From positions 32,001 through 96,000 of the forward strand of contig NZ_PVTY01000014.1 in NCBI RefSeq assembly GCF_003003175.1: a stretch of DNA of 64,000 nt, in the 5' to 3' direction. Of the stretch, positions 17,080 through 29,065 are shown piece after piece. Position 1 is the first letter of the stretch, and every line of letters begins with the position of its first letter. The notes beneath the pieces were generated by a model, which worked only from the letters and a program-made list of their open reading frames with translations, made no database searches and was not told the DNA's origin. The position numbers and the translations under genes are program-made. Source of the DNA: Nesterenkonia sandarakina (lineage in GTDB: Bacteria; Actinomycetota; Actinomycetes; Actinomycetales; Micrococcaceae).

Positions 17080-18730
17080 TGGACCGCTGATCGTGCAGTC
17101 GGACAAGACCGTGCTGTTGGAGGTCGATCACCCGCAGGCCGATGCCGCGCGGCGGGCGGTCGCCGCCTTTGCGGACCTCGAGCGCGCCCCCGAGCACATC
17201 CACACGTACCGGATCACGCCGCTGGGGCTCTGGAACGCCCGCGCCGCCGGCTTCGACGCCGAATACGTGGTCGACACCCTGCTCAACCACTCCCGGTTCC
17301 CGGTCCCACATTCGCTGCTGGTGGACATCGCCGAGACGATGAGCCGCTACGGGCGGCTGCGCCTGGAGAAGGACCCGGTCCATGGACTGGTGCTGCGCAG
17401 CCAGGAGCCCGGGATCCTGAGCGAGGTGCTCCACGCCAAGACGCTGGTCCCGCTGCTCGGCCCCGAGATCGATGAGAACACCGTGGCCGTGCACGGTCAG
17501 GCCCGCGGCGAGCTGAAGCAGCAGCTCCTGCGCCTCGGGTGGCCCGCCGATGATCTGGCCGGGTTCGTCGACGGCACCGCCCACCCGATCGCGCTGCGCC
17601 AGGACGGCTGGGCCCTGCGTGGATATCAGCAGGAGGCGGTCGACAACTTCTGGCAGGCCGGCTCCGGCGTCGTCGTGCTGCCCTGCGGCGCCGGCAAGAC
17701 GCTGGTCGGCGCCGCGGCGATGGCCACCTCCGGCACGATCACACTGATCCTGGTGAACTCCACCGTCTCGGCGCGACAGTGGAAGGCGGAGCTGCTCAAG
17801 CGCACCTCGCTGACCGAAGAGGAGATCGGCGAATACTCCGGAGCCCGGAAAGAGGTCCGCCCGGTGACCATCGCCACCTACCAGGTGCTCGCCGCACGGC
17901 GCAACGAGCTGTTCACCCATCTGGAGCTGCTCAACGGCCACGACTGGGGACTGATCATCTATGACGAGGTCCACCTGCTGCCGGCCCCGATCTTCCGGAT
18001 GACCGCTGACCTGCAGGCCCGGCGCAGGCTCGGGCTGACCGCGACGCTGGTCCGGGAAGACGGCCGGGAGCGCGAGGTGTTCTCCCTGATCGGACCCAAG
18101 CGCTATGACACCCCCTGGAAGCAGATGGAGGCCCAGGGCTGGATCGCTCCGGCGACCTGCATCGAGGTGCGCACCGACATGCCGCGCAGCCTGCGGATGG
18201 AGTACGCCTCCGCCGCAGACAAGGAGCGGCACCGGCTCGCCGCCGGGGCCGAGGTCAAGGACGCCGTGGTCGCCAGGCTGGTGGCCCGGCACCGCCACCT
18301 GGGAGAACAGGTTCTGGTCATCGGTCAGTTCGTGGACCAGCTGGAACGCCTCGGCGAACAGCTCGGCGCCCCGGTGCTCACCGGCTCGGCCTCCGTCACC
18401 GCCCGGCAGAAGCAGTTCGACGCCTTCCGCGCCGGGGAGCTGGAGGTGCTGGTGGTCTCGAAGATCGCGAACTTCTCCATCGACCTGCCCCAGGCCTCGG
18501 TGGCGATCCAGGTCTCCGGCACCTTCGGGTCCCGTCAGGAGGAGGCCCAGCGCCTGGGTCGGCTGCTGCGCCCCGGCACCGCCGCCGAGGGTGAGGATCC
18601 CAAACGGGCGCACTTCTACTCCGTGGTCACCCGCGACACCGTCGACATGGAGTACGCCGCCCGCCGCCAGCGCTTCCTCTCCGAACAGGGCTACGGCTAC
18701 TCGATCCTCGACGCCGACGACATCGTCTGA
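17072..18730 (+). CDS. XPB/Ssl2-type DNA repair helicase
   Basis: A 552-residue superfamily 2 3'-5' helicase. It has an N-terminal damage-recognition-like domain (about 1-170), then Walker A PCGAGKT (about 206), DEVH box IIYDEVHLL (about 297), GLTATLVREDGRE (motif III, RED motif region), and motif VI QEEAQRLGRLLRPG (about 490). Bacterial XPB homologues unwind DNA in repair and may act with a nuclease. Here the neighbour is a helicase-associated protein rather than Bax1. It is the last gene of the 14514-18730 unit, since the next gene is separated by about 100 bases. Confidence 0.95.
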   Translation: MADGPLIVQSDKTVLLEVDHPQADAARRAVAAFADLERAPEHIHTYRITPLGLWNARAAGFDAEYVVDTLLNHSRFPVPHSLLVDIAETMSRYGRLRLEKDPVHGLVLRSQEPGILSEVLHAKTLVPLLGPEIDENTVAVHGQARGELKQQLLRLGWPADDLAGFVDGTAHPIALRQDGWALRGYQQEAVDNFWQAGSGVVVLPCGAGKTLVGAAAMATSGTITLILVNSTVSARQWKAELLKRTSLTEEEIGEYSGARKEVRPVTIATYQVLAARRNELFTHLELLNGHDWGLIIYDEVHLLPAPIFRMTADLQARRRLGLTATLVREDGREREVFSLIGPKRYDTPWKQMEAQGWIAPATCIEVRTDMPRSLRMEYASAADKERHRLAAGAEVKDAVVARLVARHRHLGEQVLVIGQFVDQLERLGEQLGAPVLTGSASVTARQKQFDAFRAGELEVLVVSKIANFSIDLPQASVAIQVSGTFGSRQEEAQRLGRLLRPGTAAEGEDPKRAHFYSVVTRDTVDMEYAARRQRFLSEQGYGYSILDADDIV

Positions 18731-18828
18731 GTCCGTCGCCGCCCGGTCGGTCCACCGAGGATCATCCCACCACCCGATAGACAGGCAACATCCAGGAATC
18801 ACCCAGAAACGGGGAGCAAGCTGACGGG

Positions 18829-19557
18829 GTGACTGATAAAACTCCTGAAGCCAAGCTGCTCGTCGTCGACGACGAGCCCAACATCCGAGAGCTGCTGGCC
18901 ACCTCGCTGCGGTTCGCCGGATTCGAGGTCGCCGCGGCCGGCAACGGTCGCGAAGCGCTGGAGACCGCGGAAGAGTTCCAGCCCGACCTCGCGGTCCTCG
19001 ATGTGATGCTGCCCGACATGGACGGCTTCACCGTCACCCGCCGGCTGCGCGCCGCCGGCAAGCACTTCCCGGTGCTGTTCCTCACCGCACGCGATGACAC
19101 CGATGACAAGATCACCGGCCTCACCGTGGGCGGCGACGACTACGTCACCAAGCCCTTCTCGCTGGACGAGGTCGTCGCCCGCATCCGCGCGGTGCTGCGC
19201 CGGACCGCACCCTTCGAGGATGAGGACGCCGTCATCGTCGTGGACAACCTGGAGCTCGACGACGACGCCCACGAGGTCCGCCGCGGAGGCGAGATGGTGG
19301 AGCTCTCCCCCACCGAGTTCAAGCTGCTGCGCTACCTGATGATGAACCCCAACCGGGTCCTCTCCAAGCAGCAGATCCTCGATCACGTCTGGGAGTACAA
19401 CTTCAACGGGGACGCCTCCATCGTGGAGTCCTACATCTCCTACCTGCGCCGGAAGATCGACTCCGGATCCGAGGGCGCTCCGATGATCCAGACCAAGCGC
19501 GGCGTCGGCTATGTGCTCCAGACCTGGGAGCGCCGTCAGCGCTCGCAGGGCCTGTAA
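18829..19557 (+). CDS. OmpR/PhoB-family response regulator
   Basis: A 242-residue two-component regulator. The receiver domain has Asp14/Asp15, phospho-acceptor Asp58, Thr86 and Lys108. The C-terminal winged helix (about 140-235) ends in RGVGYVL, typical of OmpR/PhoB. The GTG at 18829 is used (VTDKTPEAK). It precedes its sensor kinase by about 60 bases on the same strand. The set of promoters it controls is unknown. It resembles the MprA/TrcR-like group found across Actinobacteria. Confidence 0.95.
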   Translation: MTDKTPEAKLLVVDDEPNIRELLATSLRFAGFEVAAAGNGREALETAEEFQPDLAVLDVMLPDMDGFTVTRRLRAAGKHFPVLFLTARDDTDDKITGLTVGGDDYVTKPFSLDEVVARIRAVLRRTAPFEDEDAVIVVDNLELDDDAHEVRRGGEMVELSPTEFKLLRYLMMNPNRVLSKQQILDHVWEYNFNGDASIVESYISYLRRKIDSGSEGAPMIQTKRGVGYVLQTWERRQRSQGL

Positions 19558-19617
19558 CAGACCGGCTGACCCACGAGGAATCTCGCCCCGATCTCCTGCG
19601 GCACGTAAGGTCTGCGT

Positions 19618-21180
<1,563 letters not shown>

Positions 21181-21356
21181 GTCGGGGTCTTCCCCAGCTT
21201 CGCCGCTCGCCGCCGGCAGGTCCCGCTCCTGCACAGCCGCTCGGCTCCGGCGCTGCACCCGCAGCAGGCTCCGTAGTGTTCTGGGCACCGGCGGGACAGC
21301 GGATCCCTCCGGGTCAATGATCAGCACCGGCTGCGCCGGTCACCCGAGGAGAGACC

Positions 21357-21647
21357 ATGGCAATTCTTCAGATAGACACTGCGGAGCTGCTCGCCAAGAG
21401 CCAGACCGTGGAGGCCACGCTGGGCCGCATCCAGACCGATGTCAGCTCGATGGAGTCTCAGCTGCGCCAGCTCCAGGAGTCGTGGAAGGGCTCGGCCTCC
21501 GCGGCGTTCCAGGACGTGCTGACCCAGTGGCGCTCCACCCAGGTCCAGGTGGAACAGTCCCTGGCCAGCGTGCGCCAGGCGATGGCCTCGGCCTCCAGCC
21601 AGTACGAGGAGACCGAATCGGCGAACACCAGGATGTTCGGCCACTGA
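21357..21647 (+). CDS. WXG100 (ESAT-6-like) family protein
   Basis: A 96-residue helical-hairpin protein with the WXG turn as WKG at about residues 45-47 and amphipathic helices on both sides. Members are exported by type VII secretion and act as dimers. No EccC/EssC-type secretion gene is in the window. The C-terminal helix carries YxxxE-like spacing (YEETE), the usual export signal. It lies between the two-component system and groEL, with a hairpin terminator downstream. Confidence 0.92.
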   Translation: MAILQIDTAELLAKSQTVEATLGRIQTDVSSMESQLRQLQESWKGSASAAFQDVLTQWRSTQVQVEQSLASVRQAMASASSQYEETESANTRMFGH

Positions 21648-21665
21648 GCCCGGGCCGGTGGACCT

Positions 21666-21705
21666 CCGGCGGCGGGCATCCGGCGGCGGGCATCCGGCGG
21701 CGGGC
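21666..21705. repeat. Short 14-base tandem repeat (about three units)
   Basis: CCGGCGGCGGGCAT is repeated twice in full and once in part (CCGGCGGCGGGC) directly after the WXG100 gene. It is noncoding, and is probably a slippage product in GC-rich DNA. Confidence 0.6.
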
Positions 21706-21727
21706 CGGGCAGAGTGCTCCTACGACA

Positions 21728-21766
21728 GAGAACCCCGCCGCAGACCAGGTCTGCGACGGGGTTCTC
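21728..21766. terminator. Bidirectional terminator between WXG100 and groEL
   Basis: A near-perfect inverted repeat, GAGAACCCCGCCGCAGACC against GGTCTGCGACGGGGTTCTC, lies between two convergent genes. Flanks are short on T residues, but its stem is long and GC-rich. Confidence 0.7.
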
Positions 21767-21798
21767 TGGGGTGCGGCGGGGCGCCCGTGATCAGGTGA

Positions 21799-23752
<1,954 letters not shown>

Positions 23753-24958
23753 GTGATTGAGCATAGAGATTCAGGCGTTTCCGCCGTGTACGAGGTCCGC
23801 CCGATCAGCCTGGAGGAGCACACCCGCTTCCTTGCTGATCAGCCGACCGCATCGTTCCTGCAGAACCCGCGCTGGCCCGCGGTGAAGAAGGAATGGCAGG
23901 CTCAGAGCCTCGGAGTCTTCGACGCCGGCCAAGGGGCCGACGCCGCGCCGGTGGCCGCCGCGCTGGTGCTCTTCCGCCGGCTGCCGCTCCCGGCAGCCGT
24001 CCCGGTGCTCGGGAGCAAGAAGCTCGCCTATATGGCCGAAGGTCCGGTCATGGACCCCGCCGTGGCAGATCTGGACCAGATCCTGCCGCCGCTGATCACT
24101 CACCTGAAGTCCTCCGGAGCCTTCCTGATCCGGATGGGACTGCCCTCGGTGCTGCGGCGCTGGGAGGCCAAGGAGGTCCGCCGCGCACTGGCCGCCGGAG
24201 AGAACACCTCCATCGAGGAGCTCGACCCGCTCGACGCCGACCCGGCCAGCTCCACCCAGACCAGCCGGTGGCAGCAGCAGCTGCGCGCGCTGGGCTTCAA
24301 GGCTCCCGCCCCGAGCACCGATTTCGAGGCCGGTCAGCCGCAGTTCCAGGCGCGGATCCCGCTCACCGACGAGGCCGGCGCCACACTGCCCCTCGACGAC
24401 GTGCTGGCCCGCATGGACCAGTCCTCACGCCGCCAGACCAAGAAGTCCACGCGCTCGGAGCTGACCGTCAGCGTCGGGGACGACTCGGATCTGCCGGCCT
24501 GGCACGCGCTCTACGCCGAGACCGCCGACCGGGATGACTTCACCGGACGGCCGCTGGCCTACTTCCAGGACATGTACCGCGAGCTCAACGCCTCCCCGTT
24601 GAGCGAGTGCACGCTCTACCTGGCACGTTTCGAGGACCAGCTGCTGGCTGCGGCGATCTACGTCCGGCAGGGCGAGTTCGCCTGGTACGTCTACGGCGCG
24701 TCCTCCTCGGAGGAGCGCAAGCGCTACGCCCCACGCGCGCTGCAGCTGCGCCAGATCGAGGACTCCCTCGCGGCTGGCTGCCAGTGGTACGACCTGGGCG
24801 GGCTCAGCCCCTCGCTGGACCCGGAGTACCCGCTGGCCGGGCTGACCCGGTTCAAGACGACCATGGGCGCCGATGTGGTCCAGACGCTCGGCGAATGGGA
24901 CTACCCGGTCAACCCGCTGCTGGCGAAGGCGTTCAACCTCTACATGTCGCGGCGCTGA
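23753..24958 (+). CDS. FemAB/FemX-family peptidyltransferase
   Basis: A 401-residue GNAT-fold enzyme that adds amino acids from aminoacyl-tRNA to lipid II to build a peptidoglycan cross-bridge. The family start ASFLQNPRWPAVKKEW is present. The C-terminal region carries YVYGASSSEERKRYAP, AGCQWYDLGGLSP, and LTRFKTTMGADVV. The GTG at 23753 is used as the start. No other cross-bridge gene is adjacent. Micrococcaceae have variable interpeptide bridges, so the added amino acid cannot be inferred. Confidence 0.9.
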   Translation: MIEHRDSGVSAVYEVRPISLEEHTRFLADQPTASFLQNPRWPAVKKEWQAQSLGVFDAGQGADAAPVAAALVLFRRLPLPAAVPVLGSKKLAYMAEGPVMDPAVADLDQILPPLITHLKSSGAFLIRMGLPSVLRRWEAKEVRRALAAGENTSIEELDPLDADPASSTQTSRWQQQLRALGFKAPAPSTDFEAGQPQFQARIPLTDEAGATLPLDDVLARMDQSSRRQTKKSTRSELTVSVGDDSDLPAWHALYAETADRDDFTGRPLAYFQDMYRELNASPLSECTLYLARFEDQLLAAAIYVRQGEFAWYVYGASSSEERKRYAPRALQLRQIEDSLAAGCQWYDLGGLSPSLDPEYPLAGLTRFKTTMGADVVQTLGEWDYPVNPLLAKAFNLYMSRR

Positions 24959-24988
24959 GCCCGCAGGTCTCGGGCGTGAAGCGGCACA

Positions 24989-25345
24989 TCAGTCAGCTGC
25001 CGCGATCGTCAGCGACTCGATGAGACCGTTCCGGCCGAGGGTGAAGCTGCTCCTGAGGTCCACCCGGCCGCCGGGGAAGTCTCCCTCCAGGCGTTCGGTG
25101 ACCTCGATGACCGCTCCGAGCTGCTGCGCCGACGTCAGGGTCTTGGTGTAGCTGAACGCGCGCGCCGCGCCGCTGCGCCAGTCGAGGATGGCAGCACGGC
25201 CCCGGTAGGTGTGGCCGTCATCGACGACCACCGCCTGTTCCGTGAACAGCTCGGCCGTGGTCTGCGGGCTCGTGGTGGCGTCGGAGGCGAGGAAGGCCGT
25301 CACGGCCTTGGGCAGCTCGGTGATTTGCGGCGTGCTGTGTGTCAT
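24989..25345 (-). CDS. SnoaL-like (NTF2-fold) protein
   Basis: A 118-residue NTF2-superfamily protein of the SnoaL-like group. LFTEQAVVVDDGHTYRGRAAILDW is a family pattern, and FTLGRNGLIESLTI forms the last strand. Members bind small molecules or catalyse isomerisation. It is divergent from a MerR-type regulator, and a MerR-spaced promoter points towards this gene, so it is the likely target of that regulator. The substrate is unknown. Confidence 0.82.
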   Translation of the reverse strand: MTHSTPQITELPKAVTAFLASDATTSPQTTAELFTEQAVVVDDGHTYRGRAAILDWRSGAARAFSYTKTLTSAQQLGAVIEVTERLEGDFPGGRVDLRSSFTLGRNGLIESLTIAAAD

Positions 25346-25411
25346 GGGGACTCCCGGGGATGTCGTGGGTCGAGGTGTTCGCCGAACACCGGTCTGTCTG
25401 GAGACTCTGGC

Positions 25412-25434
25412 CCTTCCCCCAGGGGCAAGGTCAA
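25412..25434 (-). promoter_or_regulatory. MerR-type operator and 19-base-spaced promoter
   Basis: The dyad CCTTCCCC / GGGGCAAGG occupies 25412-25430. On the minus strand it sits inside the spacer between TTGACC (-35, 25429-25434) and a weak -10 (CAGAGT), with 19 bases between. Long spacers with a central dyad are the signature of MerR-family activator promoters. It would drive the SnoaL-like gene. Confidence 0.7.
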
Positions 25435-25494
25435 GACCGGGCCCTGAGTCCTCGGGCTTGACGTCTTATGGAGGGAGTGGACGAGGATGTGCCC

Positions 25495-26325
25495 ATGGCG
25501 CCTTTCATGACCATCGGAGACTTCAGCCGTTCGACTCGGCTGAGCGCCAAGGCGCTGCGCTTCTATCACCAGGCGGGCCTGCTGGAACCGGCCTTCGTGG
25601 ACCCCGTGAACCGTTATCGCCGCTACGATGCGGAGCAGATCCACGACGCCCGAGTGGTGCAGCACCTGCGTTCCCTGGACATGCCGGTGGATGAGATCAA
25701 GCGGGTCCTGGCGTCCCAGGACCCGGCAGCCCGCCGCGCGGCGATCACCGATCATCTCCGTCGGATGGAGGCGCGGCTGACTGCGACGCAGAGCGCGGTG
25801 GCCTCGCTGCGCGAGCTCCTTGAGGACGACGAGACGCCGATCGAGATTCGCCGCATGCCGGCGACCCACGTTCTGATTCTTCGAGACACCATCGACCTCA
25901 CCTCACTCGGCAGCTGGTTCGACGCGACCCGCAGTCAGCTGCGCCAGGAGGTTCGGCGCGCAGACATCGAGCCCGCGGGGCCGCTGGGCGGCCTGTGGTC
26001 CACGGAGCTGTTCCTGGGAGAGCGGGGCGAGTGCGCTCTCTTCTTCCCGGTCGAAGCTTCTGGCCGATCAGCCTCGGCGGGGCTCGCGCAGCTCGAGAGG
26101 CTCTCGGCGTCCTGGATGGCCATCGCGCGTCACCGCGGGTCGGACGACACGATCGGACGGGCCTACGCCGCGCTGGGCCGGCATGTGGCCAGCCTGGGCG
26201 GCAGCGCTCCAGGTCCCCTCCGTGAGTCTTATTCCGAGGGTGCGCCCACCCGTCCCGGGGTCACCGAGATCTGCTGGCCGATCTCGGCAGAATCTGCGGT
26301 CCGTGGCGGAGCAAGAGCCTTGTGA
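25495..26325 (+). CDS. MerR-family regulator with GyrI-like effector-binding domain
   Basis: A 276-residue regulator of the BmrR type. The N-terminal winged-helix HTH (MTIGDFSRSTRLSAKALRFY, ending NRYRRYDAEQIHDARVVQHL) is followed by a long coiled-coil dimerisation helix (about 75-115). A C-terminal GyrI-like domain includes WFDATRSQLRQEVR, GECALFFPVEA and the last-strand pattern LRESY...TEICWPI. These proteins bind lipophilic drugs and activate a divergent gene. The start is at the ATG at 25495, with GAGGA at good spacing. Upstream in-frame ATGs lack a site. Confidence 0.88.
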   Translation: MAPFMTIGDFSRSTRLSAKALRFYHQAGLLEPAFVDPVNRYRRYDAEQIHDARVVQHLRSLDMPVDEIKRVLASQDPAARRAAITDHLRRMEARLTATQSAVASLRELLEDDETPIEIRRMPATHVLILRDTIDLTSLGSWFDATRSQLRQEVRRADIEPAGPLGGLWSTELFLGERGECALFFPVEASGRSASAGLAQLERLSASWMAIARHRGSDDTIGRAYAALGRHVASLGGSAPGPLRESYSEGAPTRPGVTEICWPISAESAVRGGARAL

Positions 26326-26409
26326 TGCTCAGCGATTCCGGGATCTGGCGCCGGCCGCCGCCGCGCTGCGAACCCCACGAGAGGCCTCAGCCCGGCATGG
26401 GCCAGGGCA

Positions 26410-26796
26410 TCAGGTCTCGGTGCTGCGCTCCTCCTCCAGGACGCGGCGGCCGATGCTGAAGGCGGTGTTCGCCGCGGGGACCGAGCAGTAGATGGCGCAC
26501 TGCAGGAAGACCTCCTTGATCTGGTCCTCGGTGAGCCCGTTGCGCAGCGCTGCGCGGATATGCATCTCCAGCTCTTCCCAGTAGCCTCCGGCGATCAGGG
26601 CGGTGAGCGTGATGACCGAGCGGGTTGGCCGGTCCAGGCCGGGGCGGGTCCAGATCGATCCCCAGGCGTAGTTGGTGATCAGCTCCTGGAAGTCCTCGGT
26701 GAAGCTGTCCTTCTTGGCCTCGGCCCGGTCCACGTGGGCGTCCGAGAGCACCTCGCGGCGGACCTTCATGCCGTCCTGGTAGGTGGAATCAGTCAT
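26410..26796 (-). CDS. pcaC: 4-carboxymuconolactone decarboxylase
   Basis: A 128-residue enzyme of the AhpD/CMD fold converting 4-carboxymuconolactone to 3-oxoadipate enol-lactone. The RPGLDRPTRSVITLTALIAGG block and the EDQIKEVFLQCAIYCSVPAAN helix are CMD signatures, but it lacks the CxxC of AhpD. It is the last gene of pcaHGBDC and overlaps pcaD by eight bases. In many actinobacteria pcaC and pcaD are fused as pcaL. Here they are separate. Confidence 0.94.
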   Translation of the reverse strand: MTDSTYQDGMKVRREVLSDAHVDRAEAKKDSFTEDFQELITNYAWGSIWTRPGLDRPTRSVITLTALIAGGYWEELEMHIRAALRNGLTEDQIKEVFLQCAIYCSVPAANTAFSIGRRVLEEERSTET

Positions 26797-27640
26797 CGAG
26801 GAACTCCTTGAGCAGTCGGGCGGTGGCTTCGGGGGCTTCGGCCGGGGCCTGGTGAGCGACGCCGTCGAGCACCGCGGTCTGTGTGTGCGGGGCTGCGGCG
26901 AGGTCCTGCACCGCCGAGGGCGGGCAGACCGGGTCCTGCTCGCCGCTGATCACCAGCAGCGGGCGGGCGACGCCGGCGAGGTCGCCGGTGAGGTCGTAGC
27001 GACCCAGGGCGCGGCAGGCAGCGGCGTAGGAATGACGCTCGGTGTGCTGCAGCGAGCGCAGCAGCCCGGTGGCCACGGCGGGCTTGCGGGTCATGAACCC
27101 GGGGGCGAACCAGCGCTGCGCGGAGCCTTCGACCATGGTGGGTGTTCCCGCCTGAGCCACCAGTGCGGCGCGTTCGCTCCACATCTGCGGGTCACCGATC
27201 TTCGCGGCCGTGCACAGGGCCGCCAGTCGGGTGAATCGAGTGCCCGGGCGCAGCGCGAGGGTCAGGCTGACGGTTCCGGCGATGGAGACCCCGGCGGCAT
27301 AGATCGGAAGGTCCGCCGGCAGATCGTGGTTCCTGGTGAGCTCGGCGACGAGCTCCTCCACCGCGTCGGCGAGGTCAGCGATCTCGAACGCCTCGGTGTA
27401 GGGCTCCGCGTCGCCGTGACCGGGCAGGTCCCAGCCGATGAGCGTGTAGGTCTCCTGCAGATGCTCCAGGGCGCCCTCCCAGAGGACCGACACGCTGGTC
27501 CCCAAGGAGGGGCCGAGCACCAGCACCGGACGGGTGCCGGCGCGCAGGTCCTGCACGGACCCGGAGAGCAGCTGCGGGGTCAGCCTCAGGCTGGGCACCG
27601 CCTCTGCCGCGGTTGATTCAGACGCGGGTGATTCAGACAT
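26789..27640 (-). CDS. pcaD: 3-oxoadipate enol-lactonase
   Basis: A 283-residue alpha/beta hydrolase that opens the enol-lactone to 3-oxoadipate. Nucleophile Ser119 lies in GVSIAG. This is a GxSxA form of the elbow, with Ala in place of the usual second Gly. The catalytic Asp is in SGEQDPVCPP and the His in DGVAHQAPAEAPE. The start at 27640 overlaps the pcaB stop by eight bases. The open frame upstream is a shadow of pcaB. Confidence 0.9.
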   Translation of the reverse strand: MSESPASESTAAEAVPSLRLTPQLLSGSVQDLRAGTRPVLVLGPSLGTSVSVLWEGALEHLQETYTLIGWDLPGHGDAEPYTEAFEIADLADAVEELVAELTRNHDLPADLPIYAAGVSIAGTVSLTLALRPGTRFTRLAALCTAAKIGDPQMWSERAALVAQAGTPTMVEGSAQRWFAPGFMTRKPAVATGLLRSLQHTERHSYAAACRALGRYDLTGDLAGVARPLLVISGEQDPVCPPSAVQDLAAAPHTQTAVLDGVAHQAPAEAPEATARLLKEFLDD

Positions 27641-29042
27641 GATCGATGGATCCTTCCGGCTGCGCGGGGGTCTGGTTGAGGTTCTGCTGGCTGAAGTCTT
27701 GGACGGCGGCCTCGATGAACTCCTGGGTCCGGCCCAGATACTGCCGCGGGTCGAGCAGCCGGTCGAGATCAGCGGCGCCGGCCTGCTCCCCGAGCTGTTC
27801 CTCCAGCAGCGGGCGCAGCCCAACACCTTCGACGACGCTGCTCTTCACCACGTCCTGCAGCGCTCGGCGTCCTCCGGGGAAGGAATCACCCAGGCGTGCC
27901 ATCAGCCGTTCGCTCAGCACGGCGTCACCGCTGAGCCGCAGGTTCGTCGCCATCGCGTCGGGGCGCACCACCAGGCCTTCGAAGAGCTCTGCGGCGCGGG
28001 TGGCGGCCCCGCCGCCGAGCCGGGTCAGCTCGAGCAGGCTCGGCCATTCAGCGTGCCAGGCTCCCGCCGGACGTTCATCCTCGGCGGTGGCCGCCGCCAG
28101 GTAGAGCGTGCTCAGCTGAGCCGGCGCGCTCAGCGCCGCGGAGCGGATCAGCGTGGAGAGCACCGGGTTCTGCTTCTGCGGCATCGCGGAGGAGCCGCCG
28201 CGGCCCGGCGCGGCAGGTTCACGCAGCTCGGCGATCTCAGGCCGCTGGAGCGTGAGCACATCTCCGGCGGCCTTCCCCAGTGCCGCGAGCACACCGGCGA
28301 GCGCGGAGCCGAGGTCCAGGACCACCTGGCGCTGCGTGTGCCAGGGCCGCGCCATCGGGGCCAGCCCCAGGCGGGCCGCAAGGTCATGGGTCAGCTGCGC
28401 GGTCTGCTGCGAGCCGAGGGAGTCGATCAGCGAGGCCTGCGTGCCGACGGCTCCGCCCCACTGCAGCGGGAGCTTCGCCGCTGCCAGGTCCAGCCGCCGG
28501 ATCGCCTGGGTCAGTCCGTCGAGCCAGCCCGCACAGCGCAGCCCGAAGGTCATCGGCAGCGCGTGCTGGGTCAGTGACCGGGCGACACAGACGGTGTCTT
28601 GGTGCTCCCGGCTCAGCCGGCTCAGCGCCGCGCCTGCTCGGCGCGACTCGGTCAGGAGCATGGCTGCGGCGTCCCGGCACACCAGCATCAGCGCCGTGTC
28701 GAGGATGTCCTGGCTGGTGGCGCCGCGGTGCAGCGCCGCGTCGGACTCGCCGGCCTCCGCCAGGGCGTACCGCACTGCCGCGAGCATCGGGATCACCGGA
28801 TTTCCGCCGCCAGGGCTCTGCGCCGCGATCTCCTCAACGCTGATCCCCGCCCGCGCAGGGTCCGCGCTGATCGCTGCGATGGCCGCGGCACTCTCCGCGG
28901 GGGCCTCGCCGGCATCGGCGAGCGCCTGCGCCCAGGACGCCTCCACGCGCAGCATCGCCCGCAGGATGGACTCCTCGGACATCAGCTGCGCCGTCGGGGT
29001 GCCGGCCCATACCGGGCTGAGAATTCCGTAAGGTCCGGTCAT
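27633..29042 (-). CDS. pcaB: 3-carboxy-cis,cis-muconate cycloisomerase
   Basis: A 469-residue member of the fumarase/aspartase superfamily, making 4-carboxymuconolactone from 3-carboxymuconate. The superfamily signature is visible as GGSSAMPQKQNPV. The family-like start MTGPYGILSPVWAGT supports the ATG at 29042. A TTG at 29069 is possible because it overlaps the pcaG stop region, but it has no visible ribosome-binding site. Central gene of the operon. Confidence 0.94.
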   Translation of the reverse strand: MTGPYGILSPVWAGTPTAQLMSEESILRAMLRVEASWAQALADAGEAPAESAAAIAAISADPARAGISVEEIAAQSPGGGNPVIPMLAAVRYALAEAGESDAALHRGATSQDILDTALMLVCRDAAAMLLTESRRAGAALSRLSREHQDTVCVARSLTQHALPMTFGLRCAGWLDGLTQAIRRLDLAAAKLPLQWGGAVGTQASLIDSLGSQQTAQLTHDLAARLGLAPMARPWHTQRQVVLDLGSALAGVLAALGKAAGDVLTLQRPEIAELREPAAPGRGGSSAMPQKQNPVLSTLIRSAALSAPAQLSTLYLAAATAEDERPAGAWHAEWPSLLELTRLGGGAATRAAELFEGLVVRPDAMATNLRLSGDAVLSERLMARLGDSFPGGRRALQDVVKSSVVEGVGLRPLLEEQLGEQAGAADLDRLLDPRQYLGRTQEFIEAAVQDFSQQNLNQTPAQPEGSIDHV

Positions 29043-29065
29043 GGCGGGGGACACGCTCCTGTCGA

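Noticed and set aside
16955..18802. Minus-strand open frame of 615 residues opposite the XPB helicase
   Set aside because: No motif, odd composition, and the plus strand has complete helicase motifs.
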